From: Labilibacter marinus
Lineage (GTDB): Bacteria > Bacteroidota > Bacteroidia > Bacteroidales > Marinilabiliaceae
Direction of reading: 5' to 3'
Assembly: GCF_001659685.2 (NCBI RefSeq)
Contig: NZ_LXYE02000020.1
Location: forward strand, 124,001-188,000
DNA length: 64,000 nucleotides
The translations under genes and the position numbers were made by a program. The first letter of the stretch is position 1. Every line of letters begins with the position of its first letter. Of this stretch, positions 38,455 to 47,525 are shown piece after piece. A model generated the notes under the pieces. That model did not search any database and had not been told where the DNA came from. It saw only the letters and a program-made list of their open reading frames with translations.

Positions 38455-38481
38455 AGGCATCCTATAAGGGATGCTTTTTTT
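38455..38481 (+). terminator. Terminator after the small membrane-protein gene
   Basis: GCATCC (38457-38462) and GGATGC (38469-38474) pair around TATAAG, extended by G-T and A-T pairs (38455-38456 with 38475-38476), and run into seven T. Orientation is clearly plus strand. Confidence 0.8.
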
Positions 38482-39445
38482 ATCTAGTAAATAATCCTTT
38501 TTGTCTCCCTTGTTTATTTCCAAAGTGATAAGTTAAATCAAAAATAGGCATAATAGGTCCTTCACTTCCTTTACCAAAAGTTAACCAGTAACCTCCAGAA
38601 AGAGAAAAGCGGGGTGTTAGTTTATACCGCAACAAGCCATTGTTCTCAATAGAATTACCAATCTCTCCTCCACTAAATAATGCCCGAATGGCCATGGTTC
38701 CGTATAAATCTCTGGCAATATAAAAATCACCTTGAAGTCTTGCTGTTATAAAACCACCTCCTCCTAAAATAACACCGCTCCTTTGCTGAAAGAACTTTCT
38801 TTCCATCATTTCAACGCTTGTATCATATATCGGGATACCATAATCAAAAGCTGCTGCAGCGGTAATTATAATATAAGGTTGTTTTACACTACCGCACTTT
38901 AAATCTTTTAAAAACGGTTTACTTAAAATCAATTCGTTTTTTATACCAATAGAAATAGGCAGATTTTCATTTGGAGGAAATATTCCAGGATATTCTAATT
39001 GCTGAGCCCAGTATAACATGGGAGCATACGAATATATTTGATGTCTACTAGCTACATAAACTCCACCTTCTTTCCATCTTTTCTTTATATAGAAGTTAGG
39101 TGCCACAGGCAAGGCAGCTATAGAGCCACCAAACTCAACACCTCTATAAGTAGAAAAACGAGATGGCGCTATTAAACTAATATCACCAGCATATATCGGC
39201 ACAGTATTGGCTGTTTCATAACTCCAAATCATATCAATACGAGCTTGCGACGATTTATGCCCCATAGGCTGTAACTCATTAAACTTGTTGTATTGGCTTT
39301 TTTTATTGGCCTCTTCCTGCCTTTTTCTTATCTCTCTTTTACTGGTTCCTTTATTCCGATTTTTCTTAAACTGACCCTGTACTTGAGGAGCAGCCATTAA
39401 AACCAATGTTATAACAAGTAAAATATGTCTCAATTTTATATTCAT
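38480..39445 (-). CDS. Exported protein, probably outer-membrane associated, function unknown
   Basis: 321 residues with a signal peptide (hydrophobic residues 8-19, cleavage near QVQGQ). A very basic stretch follows (NRNKGTSKREIRKRQEEANKK, about residues 29-50, split here by description only). The rest alternates hydrophobic and polar residues with many aromatic and glycine residues (GGSIAALPVAPNFYI, GVILGGGGFITARLQGDFYIARDLYG, RFSLSGGYWLTFG) and finishes with PIFDLTYHFG, all typical of a small beta-barrel or PorP-like outer-membrane protein. No family was recognised. It is divergent from the TetR gene. Confidence 0.7.
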   Translation of the reverse strand: MNIKLRHILLVITLVLMAAPQVQGQFKKNRNKGTSKREIRKRQEEANKKSQYNKFNELQPMGHKSSQARIDMIWSYETANTVPIYAGDISLIAPSRFSTYRGVEFGGSIAALPVAPNFYIKKRWKEGGVYVASRHQIYSYAPMLYWAQQLEYPGIFPPNENLPISIGIKNELILSKPFLKDLKCGSVKQPYIIITAAAAFDYGIPIYDTSVEMMERKFFQQRSGVILGGGGFITARLQGDFYIARDLYGTMAIRALFSGGEIGNSIENNGLLRYKLTPRFSLSGGYWLTFGKGSEGPIMPIFDLTYHFGNKQGRQKGLFTR

Positions 39446-39651
39446 AAAAAAACTTTTTAGGATCTTAAGCGTCTCAATTCAAATATGGATATGCTGTAAT
39501 ATTATAACGTTTATTGATTTTAAATATTTTAATAAAATGTTGGGTTGAGCTAATTTCCAATAATATATAAAGTATATAACTTCAGTTAGAAATTAACCGA
39601 AACTTAAGAAACTTTTTACGTCTTAATAGTTTCCAAAACAAAAAGCTTTTT

Positions 39652-39694
39652 TACTTTTGTACCAAATTATTTAATTATTCCTGAATTTTAGGAA
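39652..39694 (+). promoter_or_regulatory. Promoter element and palindrome before the TetR gene
   Basis: TACTTTTG (39652-39659) matches TAnnTTTG exactly; no good -33 element is seen. Just before the TetR start, TTCCT (39678-39682) and AGGAA (39690-39694) form an inverted repeat with a 7-base spacer, within ATTCCTGAATTTTAGGAAAT. Its place over the expected transcription start suits an autorepression operator. Confidence 0.4.
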
Positions 39695-39699
39695 ATTAT

Positions 39700-40326
39700 A
39701 TGAACGAAATAGAAGAATACATTAGTAAGATTACCGCTCTCTTTTTGCAGTATGGTATTAAAAGCGTTAGCATGGACGATATTGCAAAAGAGCTTGGCAT
39801 ATCTAAAAAAACAGTATATCAGGTTTTTACGGATAAAAATGATGTTGTTTTTAAAAGCATTGCTCACCTTAAATTACAGATGGATAACATCATTGAGGAG
39901 TTTAATAAATCTAAGCTCAATGTAATTGAAAAGGAAATTGCGCAGCGTAAAAAGTACATGAAAACCTATTTAAAAATAAAGCCAACTTATATGTACGACT
40001 TAAAGAAGTTTTATCCGAACATATTTGACGACTTTATTCAATACAAAACCAGAATTATTTCAGAAACAACTTATAACTTTATTAAGGAAGGTAAAGAACA
40101 AGCATTGTTTAGAAATGATTTGGATCCAGAGTTTATGACCAAACTATCGGTTACCTTAACTTTTGCAGTTTTTCATCCTGACATAGAAACTTTTTCGGAA
40201 GGTGATTTAACCTCTAAAAAATTTTCGGATCAGTTTTTTATTTACCATATGAATGGTATTTGCTCTGATAAAGGAAGAAAGTTATTCAACGAATTATTAA
40301 ATAACGAACAATTACTAGAGGACTAA
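39700..40326 (+). CDS. TetR/AcrR-family transcriptional regulator
   Basis: 208 residues. The N-terminal helix-turn-helix is clear: SVSMDDIAKELGISKKTVYQVFTDKNDVVF at about residues 23-52. The C-terminal ligand domain has no recognisable signature. It stands 12 bases before a TolC-family gene and heads a complete tripartite efflux operon, so it very likely represses that operon and is released by an effluxed compound. The ligand is unknown. Confidence 0.93.
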   Translation: MNEIEEYISKITALFLQYGIKSVSMDDIAKELGISKKTVYQVFTDKNDVVFKSIAHLKLQMDNIIEEFNKSKLNVIEKEIAQRKKYMKTYLKIKPTYMYDLKKFYPNIFDDFIQYKTRIISETTYNFIKEGKEQALFRNDLDPEFMTKLSVTLTFAVFHPDIETFSEGDLTSKKFSDQFFIYHMNGICSDKGRKLFNELLNNEQLLED

Positions 40327-40338
40327 ATCATAACACAA

Positions 40339-41652
40339 ATGACAACAAAAATGCGAATATTAATTATTACACTTTTAATGTGTTGTTCATTAATAACCAA
40401 AGCCCAAAACGACACCCTAGAAGTTTCTATGAATCAAGCTATGGCTTATGCAACGGAGTTTGGTTACCAAAGTATAAATGCACGAACCGACATTGAAATT
40501 GCAAAAAGAAAAGTAAGGGAAACATTAGCTATTGGATTACCTCAGGTTAATGCAAGTGGATTTCTAAATAGCAACCTTAGAATCCAAGAAAATCAAATTC
40601 AATTTGGAGATACTACAACGATCAGAACAAAATTTGGCACAAAACTAAATAGTTCAATTGGAGGAAGAGTTGATCAATTGTTATTTGACGGCTCTTATTT
40701 AGTAGGACTTCAAGCCAGTAAAGTTTACGTTCAGCTTTCTGAGAATGCCAAGCAAAAGACAGATATTCAAATTAAAGAAGCTGTGGCTAACGCATACTTT
40801 TTGGTTTTACTAGCTCGAGCTAATATAGACGAATTTAAGGCAAACTATGAAGTTATTAACAAGACACTTAAGGATACCAAAATTTACTATGAAAATGGTT
40901 TAGTGGAAGAAACGGATGTTGATCAGGTTAGATTAATGGAAATCGAAACTCGACGTTTGTATTCCAATGCTCAACGCCAATTAGAAATAGCTATGGCGGT
41001 GTTAAAGTTTTCTATGGGTGTTGATATTGATAATGGAATACGGTTGTCGGATAAAATTAGCGATATCTTGCTTACTATTCCTAATGATCCAAGTAGTACT
41101 ACTAATATTCAATCACATATAGATTATAGAATTCTAGCAACTCAAATAGATATCCAGGGATTGGATATTAAAAACCAAAAAGCTCAGGCTATGCCTAAGT
41201 TAAATGCTTTTGCTAATTATGATTATTCTTGGTTTGGAGATGAGTTTAGTCAATTAGTAAATACTGATGCTGCTGCGATTGGTGTATCCTTAAATATCCC
41301 AATTTTTTCAAGTGGAATGCGCTCATCTCAACTAAAGCAGAAAAAACTGGAACTTAAAAAACTAGAAGTTGATAGACAAATGTTAGAACAGGATTTAAGA
41401 ATGACTGTTCTAGTGGCCTCTACCAACTTAAGCAACGCCAAGGAAGAATTTGAAAGTGCCATTGAATCTAAAAATATTTCCTCAAAAATTTATGATAAGT
41501 CACTGATTAAATTTAAGAATGGCTTATTAAATAGTCTGGATTTATCGCAAGTAGAGGGTAGAAAAGTTGAAGCCATTATCAATGCAAGTAGAGCCGCATC
41601 TACCTATTTCGACAACTATATTATTTACCAAAAAGCCACATCTCAATTATAA
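40339..41652 (+). CDS. TolC-family outer-membrane efflux protein
   Basis: 437 residues with a signal peptide (cleavage near TKAQ). Two repeats of long coiled-coil helices follow the OEP pattern: VSMNQAMAYATEFGYQ with RTDIEIAKRKVRE near the start and LKFKNGLLNSLDLSQVEGRKVEA near the end (the KYxxGxxxxxDL-type motif of the family). It forms the outer-membrane channel of the tripartite pump with the two following genes, 24 and 30 bases away. Confidence 0.93.
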   Translation: MTTKMRILIITLLMCCSLITKAQNDTLEVSMNQAMAYATEFGYQSINARTDIEIAKRKVRETLAIGLPQVNASGFLNSNLRIQENQIQFGDTTTIRTKFGTKLNSSIGGRVDQLLFDGSYLVGLQASKVYVQLSENAKQKTDIQIKEAVANAYFLVLLARANIDEFKANYEVINKTLKDTKIYYENGLVEETDVDQVRLMEIETRRLYSNAQRQLEIAMAVLKFSMGVDIDNGIRLSDKISDILLTIPNDPSSTTNIQSHIDYRILATQIDIQGLDIKNQKAQAMPKLNAFANYDYSWFGDEFSQLVNTDAAAIGVSLNIPIFSSGMRSSQLKQKKLELKKLEVDRQMLEQDLRMTVLVASTNLSNAKEEFESAIESKNISSKIYDKSLIKFKNGLLNSLDLSQVEGRKVEAIINASRAASTYFDNYIIYQKATSQL

Positions 41653-41676
41653 TACCTATTCCCAAAAATGATAACA

Positions 41677-42792
41677 ATGAAAAAGATATTCACATTACTA
41701 TTTTCTGTCTTGCTACTAGCTTCATGTACAGAAACTGATACTGAAAAAATAAAAGCTGAAATAAAAGCTAATAAAGCGCAAATACAGGAACTGAAAGCTA
41801 AAAACAAAGAACTTGAAGAGGAATTAGCCAAGGTAGATACGGTTGAGATCAAGCATAGAATTCCTATCATTACAAGAACAATTTCTACTAAAACCTTTAA
41901 CCACTTTATTGAAACCAGTGGTCTTTTAGAGGCTAAAGAAATTGCCTATATCAGCCCTGAAGTTCCTGGGCAAGTAACAAAAATTCATGTTATGGAAGGC
42001 CAGCGTGTAAATAAAGGTCAGTTATTGATATCCTTAAACTCTAGTGTAATTAAAAATGCGATTAGAGAAATAGAAACCAATCTGGAGCTTGCTACAACTA
42101 CTTTTAAAAAACAAGAAAACCTTTGGAACCAAAACATCGGGTCAGAAATTGAGTACCTGCAAGCCAAAGCACAAAAGGAATCTTTAGAGAGCACCTTAGA
42201 ATCGCAAAACGAGCAACTAAAAATGTATAATGTTACGGCTCCTTTTAGTGGAATTGTAGATGACATTATTATTAAGGAAGGTGAACACTCTTCTCCTGGA
42301 ATGACCAATGTATTAAGCTTGGTTAACCTGGATAAAATGAAAGTTAATTCGGATGTTTCTGAAGTGTATTTACCTGCCATTCATAAAGGTGACACCGTAA
42401 AACTAAGCTTTAGCACATACCCCGATTTAATTATTGAAACACCTATATCACGTACCAGCAATATTGTACATCCTGATAACAGAACTTTTAATGTACAAAT
42501 TGTATTGGATAACATTAACAATAAACTTAAGCCTAATATGATGGCCAAATTGCAAATTAAAGATTATAGTTTAAGCAATGCCATTACTGTTCCTTCAGCC
42601 ATTATAAAAAATGATATTTCGGGTAAGTTTTTGTTTACAGTACAAGAGGGCCAAGCACAAAAGGTATATATAGAAACTGGTCGTTCGTATAAAGATGAAA
42701 CACTAGTTACTAAAGGGCTAATGGCAGGAGATGTTGTTGTAGTTGAAGGATATAACACGGTTTCTAACGGAGCCTTAGTTGCTGAAAAATAA
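41677..42792 (+). CDS. RND efflux periplasmic adaptor (HlyD/MFP family lipoprotein)
   Basis: 371 residues. ATG 41677 opens a lipoprotein signal (MKKIFTLLFSVLLLASC, lipidated Cys17); the ATG at 41668 would add three residues. A predicted coiled coil follows at once (KAEIKANKAQIQELKAKNKELEEEL, near residues 25-49, quoted here as separate heptads), then a lipoyl/barrel-sandwich part (ISPEVPGQVTKIHVMEGQRVNKGQLL), a helical hairpin, and a beta-barrel (FNVQIVLDN, KPNMMAKLQI). It links the inner-membrane pump to TolC. The short extra coiled coil right after the lipid anchor is unusual for the family and may act as a spacer. Confidence 0.92.
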   Translation: MKKIFTLLFSVLLLASCTETDTEKIKAEIKANKAQIQELKAKNKELEEELAKVDTVEIKHRIPIITRTISTKTFNHFIETSGLLEAKEIAYISPEVPGQVTKIHVMEGQRVNKGQLLISLNSSVIKNAIREIETNLELATTTFKKQENLWNQNIGSEIEYLQAKAQKESLESTLESQNEQLKMYNVTAPFSGIVDDIIIKEGEHSSPGMTNVLSLVNLDKMKVNSDVSEVYLPAIHKGDTVKLSFSTYPDLIIETPISRTSNIVHPDNRTFNVQIVLDNINNKLKPNMMAKLQIKDYSLSNAITVPSAIIKNDISGKFLFTVQEGQAQKVYIETGRSYKDETLVTKGLMAGDVVVVEGYNTVSNGALVAEK

Positions 42793-42822
42793 TATTTTGC
42801 ATCATGCTATAATTGATAAAAA

Positions 42823-45800
42823 ATGCAAGAAAAAGAAAACCAATCAAATCAAAGTTTTAAGGAGAAAGTAGCCAGAGAATTTAAGTTGACTACTTTAGCC
42901 TTGAAAAATAAAACTACCATCTTATTATTAACATTCTCGTTAATGATATTTGGCTTGGTATCATACAATACGCTCCCTAAGGAATTATTTCCTGAAGTAC
43001 AATTACCTTGGGTTATGGTAATGACACCATACCCTGGTAACTCTCCTTTAGATATTGAAAACTTGGTTACTCGACCAATCGAGAAAGAGTTGGAAAGTAT
43101 CGATGGAATAAAAGATATCAAATCTACCTCCTCACAAGGGCTTTCGTATATATTCCTGATATTTAATAGTGACGTAGAATCAAAAGTCGCTTTGCAGGAT
43201 ACCAAAGATGCAGTAGATGTTGCCATTAGTGAATTACCAACTGATTTACCCGCCGATCCAGTTGTTAAGGATATCGATGCTTCAGAGTTTCCTATTGTGA
43301 ACATTAATCTTTCGGGAGATTACAGTATTGATGAACTAAAAAAGTACGGCGAAATTCTGGAAGATAGAATTGAGAGTCTTTCTGAAATTTCGAAAGTGGA
43401 AATTCAAGGAATCAATGAAAAAGAGATTAAAGTAAATGTAGACCCTCTAAAAATGTCTGCCTATAAACTAGGCTTTAAAGATATTTCGGATGCCATTGAA
43501 TTCGAAAACATGAGTATCTCCAGTGGTGAGATTAAACTTGGTAACACACGAAGAGCCATTCGTGCGCTTGGTGAGTTTGTCGATGTAAAAGAGATGGAAG
43601 ATATCATTGTTAAAAGTGAAGAGGGAAAGGTGGTTTACCTAAAAGATGTAGCTGAAGTTATTGATGGTTACGAAGAACCTTCGAGTATTACTCGCTTAGG
43701 ACAAGAGCCTGTTATCTCGCTTCAGGTAGTTAAAAAAGGAGGAGAAAACCTATTAAATGCCACCCGACAAATTGAAGAGATTCTACAAGAAGTGAATGAT
43801 AATCACATCTTCCCTGAATCCTTAAAAATTACTATTACTAACGATCAATCCGATCAAGTTAAGGCGCAGTTAAACAGCCTTGAGAATAGTATGATTATGA
43901 GCGTTCTTTTTGTGGTGTTAGTGTTATTCTTCTTTTTAGGAACTCGTAATGCCTTGTTTGTTGGTTTGGCTATTCCGTTATCCATGTTCATGTCTTTTAT
44001 CATTTTACAAATGATTGGATATACCATTAATATGATGGTATTATTCGGACTTATTTTAGCCTTGGGTATGCTAGTGGATAATGCGATTGTGGTGGTCGAA
44101 AATATTTATCGATTTGTAGATAAGGGATACAAACCACTTGAGGCGGCCAAGCTAGCTGTAGGTGAAATTGCCGTTGCCATTATCGCTTCTACCGCGACTA
44201 CGTTGGCAGCTTTCTTCCCATTGGTATTTTGGGATTCTATTATGGGTGAGTTTATGAAATATTTACCCATCACCCTTATCATTGTATTATCCTCATCCTT
44301 ATTTGTGGCCTTGGTAATTATCCCAGTTTTCTCTTCTATTTTTATTAAACATACAGAGGAAGATAAATTACCAGAAAGCAAAATGGTATACCGCATCATC
44401 GGTATATTATTGGTATTAGGAACCCTTTGTTACGCAGGAGGAATAAATATTTTAGGAAGCTTGTTGTTTATAGCAGCTTTTGTTTCGTTAATGAACTTGC
44501 TATTTTTTGCTAAGATAGGCATCTGGTTTAAAACCACTTTTTTAGATTATTTAGAAAAAGTGTACGTTACCTTTCTAACGGCCGTGTTAGAAGGTAAGCG
44601 ACCAAGAAATATGCTGATAGGAACAGTAGTATTGATGTTTGTAACCATGTCGTTCTATAATTTAAGAGCACCCAATACTATATTCTTCCCTAATGGGGAT
44701 CCTAACTTTATCAATATTTTTGTTGAGTTACCTGCAGGAACACATATTACTACAACCGATGATTTTGCTAAAAAGCTTGAAGGTGATGTTATTGACTTGT
44801 TAAACCCTTATAAGACTATTGTAAAATCGGTATTAACTAATGTGGGTGATGGTGCCAGACTTGAAAACGACCTCGACTTTTCAACACGTGATAATAAATG
44901 TTTGGTTACTGTTTCGTTTGTTGATTACGAGGATAGAGAAGGTGTTAATACTTCTGAGGTGATGAAGATGTTTAACGATGAGTTAACCTACAATTATCCA
45001 GGAGCCATCTTTACCATTGACAGAAATCAAGATGGACCACCAACAGGAAAACCAATTAACCTAGAGATTTCCGGGTACGATTTTGATAAGCTAATATACC
45101 TATCTGATACTATTATGCAGGTAATAGATCAATCGGACATTGAAGGTATTGAAGGCCTTAAAATGGACCTTAACGTTAACAAACCAGAAATGATTGTTAC
45201 TATTGATAGAGACAAGGTACGAAGGTTTGGAATGTCCACCGCTCAGGTTTCTGATGCACTGCGTACTGCGCTTTTCGGTAAAGAGGTTTCTGATTTTAAA
45301 ATTGGTGAAGATAAATTCCCTATACAGCTCCGATTTATGGAGGAATATCGTAATAACATTTCTGCATTGATGAATCAGAAAATAGTTTTCAGAAACAACA
45401 TGGGAAAACTTAGGGAAATTCCTATTGCATCCGTTGCTTCGTTTAAATATGCCAGCACTTACGATGCTATTAAACGTATTGATTTAGATCGTGTAGTAAC
45501 CGTATATTCCAATGTATTGGAAGGGTATAATGCCAACAATGTAAATGCACAAATCAAGGAGCTTCTTTCAGACTTTGAAATGCCAACAGGTTACCAGTAT
45601 AACTTTACAGGAGAACAAGAGGAGCAGGCAGAATCAATGGAGTTCTTACTATTTGCCTTGGTCATGGCTATTGTACTTATCATGATTATTTTAGTATCTC
45701 AATTTAATTCTATTGTAAAACCATTTATTATCATTGCAAGTGTTGTATTTAGTACCATTGGAGTATTTGGAGGTATTGCCACCTTTAAAATGGATTTTGT

Positions 45801-46257
45801 GGTTATTATGACTGGTATTGGTATTGTATCGCTTGCTGGTGTTGTAGTTAATAACGCCATTGTACTCATTGACTACATTGAGTTACTAAAAAAGCAAAAA
45901 CGCGATGATCTTGGACTAGGAGAAAATGACTTTTTACCTGTAGAACATGCCACTGAATGTATTGTAAATGCTGGTAAAACAAGGTTACGCCCTGTACTTT
46001 TAACCGCTATTACAACTATACTTGGTTTATTTCCTATGGCTGTAGGTATCGATATCAACTTCTTTGGATTACTAAGCAGCTTTAACCCTGAAATTAGTTT
46101 TGGTGGAGATATGGCATCCATGTGGTCACCTATGTCGTGGACGGTAATATTTGGACTTACCTTTGCAACTTTCTTAACCTTAATTATCGTACCAGTTATG
46201 TACAGAATTGCAATACTAACTAAGAAAAGAATGATGCGTCTTACAGGAAAAGCATAA
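42823..46257 (+). CDS. RND-family efflux transporter permease
   Basis: A 1144-residue inner-membrane proton antiporter of the AcrB/MdtBC type. TM1 is near residues 31-48; two large periplasmic loops and two TM bundles follow. TM4 carries GMLVDNAIVVVENIYR with Asp419 and Asn420, so one of the two adjacent acidic residues of AcrB (Asp407/Asp408) is Asn. Between TM6 and TM7 there are two additional hydrophobic stretches (about 522-540 and 542-568), making the protein about 100 residues longer than AcrB. It completes the TetR-TolC-adaptor operon; substrate unknown. Confidence 0.95.
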   Translation: MQEKENQSNQSFKEKVAREFKLTTLALKNKTTILLLTFSLMIFGLVSYNTLPKELFPEVQLPWVMVMTPYPGNSPLDIENLVTRPIEKELESIDGIKDIKSTSSQGLSYIFLIFNSDVESKVALQDTKDAVDVAISELPTDLPADPVVKDIDASEFPIVNINLSGDYSIDELKKYGEILEDRIESLSEISKVEIQGINEKEIKVNVDPLKMSAYKLGFKDISDAIEFENMSISSGEIKLGNTRRAIRALGEFVDVKEMEDIIVKSEEGKVVYLKDVAEVIDGYEEPSSITRLGQEPVISLQVVKKGGENLLNATRQIEEILQEVNDNHIFPESLKITITNDQSDQVKAQLNSLENSMIMSVLFVVLVLFFFLGTRNALFVGLAIPLSMFMSFIILQMIGYTINMMVLFGLILALGMLVDNAIVVVENIYRFVDKGYKPLEAAKLAVGEIAVAIIASTATTLAAFFPLVFWDSIMGEFMKYLPITLIIVLSSSLFVALVIIPVFSSIFIKHTEEDKLPESKMVYRIIGILLVLGTLCYAGGINILGSLLFIAAFVSLMNLLFFAKIGIWFKTTFLDYLEKVYVTFLTAVLEGKRPRNMLIGTVVLMFVTMSFYNLRAPNTIFFPNGDPNFINIFVELPAGTHITTTDDFAKKLEGDVIDLLNPYKTIVKSVLTNVGDGARLENDLDFSTRDNKCLVTVSFVDYEDREGVNTSEVMKMFNDELTYNYPGAIFTIDRNQDGPPTGKPINLEISGYDFDKLIYLSDTIMQVIDQSDIEGIEGLKMDLNVNKPEMIVTIDRDKVRRFGMSTAQVSDALRTALFGKEVSDFKIGEDKFPIQLRFMEEYRNNISALMNQKIVFRNNMGKLREIPIASVASFKYASTYDAIKRIDLDRVVTVYSNVLEGYNANNVNAQIKELLSDFEMPTGYQYNFTGEQEEQAESMEFLLFALVMAIVLIMIILVSQFNSIVKPFIIIASVVFSTIGVFGGIATFKMDFVVIMTGIGIVSLAGVVVNNAIVLIDYIELLKKQKRDDLGLGENDFLPVEHATECIVNAGKTRLRPVLLTAITTILGLFPMAVGIDINFFGLLSSFNPEISFGGDMASMWSPMSWTVIFGLTFATFLTLIIVPVMYRIAILTKKRMMRLTGKA

Positions 46258-46277
46258 CGTATTTAAATGATAAGACA

Positions 46278-46309
46278 AAGCCCCGATTGATTCATCTCAA
46301 TCGGGGCTT
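46278..46309 (+). terminator. Terminator of the efflux operon
   Basis: AAGCCCCGATTGA (46278-46290) and TCAATCGGGGCTT (46297-46309) form a perfect 13-base stem with a 6-base loop. Only GCTTTATT follows, so the T-run is weak, but the stem is strong and may serve both convergent genes. Confidence 0.75.
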
Positions 46310-46339
46310 GCTTTATTATATGTATTTAGCATTATATTA

Positions 46340-46417
46340 TCCAACGATCGCGGAACTATGCATCCAATGTCATTGGAACTAGGCTTCCAAGGTTGTTGGA
46401 AAATAGAACCTGCAATC
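46340..46417. repeat. Tandem array of 23-base palindromic units, locus 2
   Basis: Units begin at 46340, 46363 and 46386 (TCCAACGATC..., TCCAATGTCATTGGA..., TCCAAGGTTGTTGGA...), exactly 23 bases apart, with a decayed fourth unit running into the 3' end of guaC. Each good unit is a hairpin (CCAAT-GTC-ATTGG, TCCAA...TTGGA). The array lies between convergent genes, like locus 1 at 26998, and has the same period, although the hairpin part is 15 rather than 18 bases. Confidence 0.7.
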
Positions 46418-47458
46418 CTATTTGGTATAAACTCTATTTTCCTGTTCAGCCACTCTAATAAAAGTAGTTCTTTTAGATAGCTCTTTTAACTGTTGAGCTC
46501 CCACATAAGTACACGTACTTCTAACTCCCCCAAGAATATCCAATAAGGTATTATTTACTGGGCCTCTATATTCTACTTCAACCGTTTTACCTTCGCTAGC
46601 TCTATAATTAGCTACTCCACCAACATGTTTATCCATGGCTGTTGCCGAACTCATTCCGTAAAACTGCTTATACTGTTTCCCGTCTTTTTCCACTGTTTCT
46701 CCACCACTTTCATCGTGCCCTGCTAGCATACCACCGAGCATCACAAAATCGGCTCCTGCCCCAAATGCCTTTGAAACATCACCTGGTACCGAGCAACCAC
46801 CATCACTAATAATTAAACCTCCTAAGCCATGAGCAGCATCGGCACATTCAATAATAGCTGATACTTGCGGATAACCTACGCCTGTTTTAACACGAGTAGT
46901 ACAAACAGAACCTGGTCCAATACCAACTTTAATAATATCAGCACCAGCCAACAATAATTCCTCTACCATCTCTCCAGTAACTACGTTACCAGCTATAATA
47001 ACCTTATCAGGAAATAAAGCTCTAGCCTTTTTTACAAACGCAACAAAATGCTCTGAATATCCATTGGCCACATCTATACAAATAAATTTTAGATGCGGGT
47101 GTTTATTCATCATTTCTTCTACCTTATTTAAATCAGCATCGCCAGTCCCTGTGCTGATTGCTATATAATTCTCAATACCTTTGGGTGCATTGCCTAAAAA
47201 TGCATCCCACTCCTCAATCGTATAATGTTTATGAATTGCTGAGAAGAGCTTTTTATCAGCCAAAGTAAGCGCCATTTCAAAAGTACCTACTGTATCCATA
47301 TTTGCCGCCATAATAGGCACACCTGTCCACTCATGTGTACTATGCATAAATTTATAGGTACGCTCCAAACTTACCTGAGACCTACTTTTTAAAGTGGAAC
47401 GTTTCGGTCTGAACATAACATCTTTAAACCCTAATTTAATCTCATTTTCAATTCTCAT
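46418..47458 (-). CDS. guaC: GMP reductase
   Basis: GuaC deaminates GMP to IMP with NADPH in purine salvage. From ATG 47458 the product has 346 residues (E. coli 347) and starts [21 protein letters not shown], very close to the E. coli form; a TTG at 47464 would add two residues. The catalytic Cys is in [20 protein letters not shown], and [28 protein letters not shown] is the phosphate-binding part. The gene lies downstream of the ATP synthase operon on the same strand but behind that operon's terminator. Confidence 0.95.
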   Translation of the reverse strand: MRIENEIKLGFKDVMFRPKRSTLKSRSQVSLERTYKFMHSTHEWTGVPIMAANMDTVGTFEMALTLADKKLFSAIHKHYTIEEWDAFLGNAPKGIENYIAISTGTGDADLNKVEEMMNKHPHLKFICIDVANGYSEHFVAFVKKARALFPDKVIIAGNVVTGEMVEELLLAGADIIKVGIGPGSVCTTRVKTGVGYPQVSAIIECADAAHGLGGLIISDGGCSVPGDVSKAFGAGADFVMLGGMLAGHDESGGETVEKDGKQYKQFYGMSSATAMDKHVGGVANYRASEGKTVEVEYRGPVNNTLLDILGGVRSTCTYVGAQQLKELSKRTTFIRVAEQENRVYTK

Positions 47459-47471
47459 AAGCAAATGTTTT

Positions 47472-47503
47472 TACACAAAAAAGGTTGGTAAAAAACCAAC
47501 CTT
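47472..47503 (-). terminator. Terminator of the ATP synthase operon
   Basis: On the minus strand AAGGTTGGT (47503-47495) pairs perfectly with ACCAACCTT (47489-47481) and is followed by a T-run (TTTTTTG). It lies 22 bases after the atpG stop. Confidence 0.9.
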
Positions 47504-47525
47504 CATCATTCAATTTTAATATATT

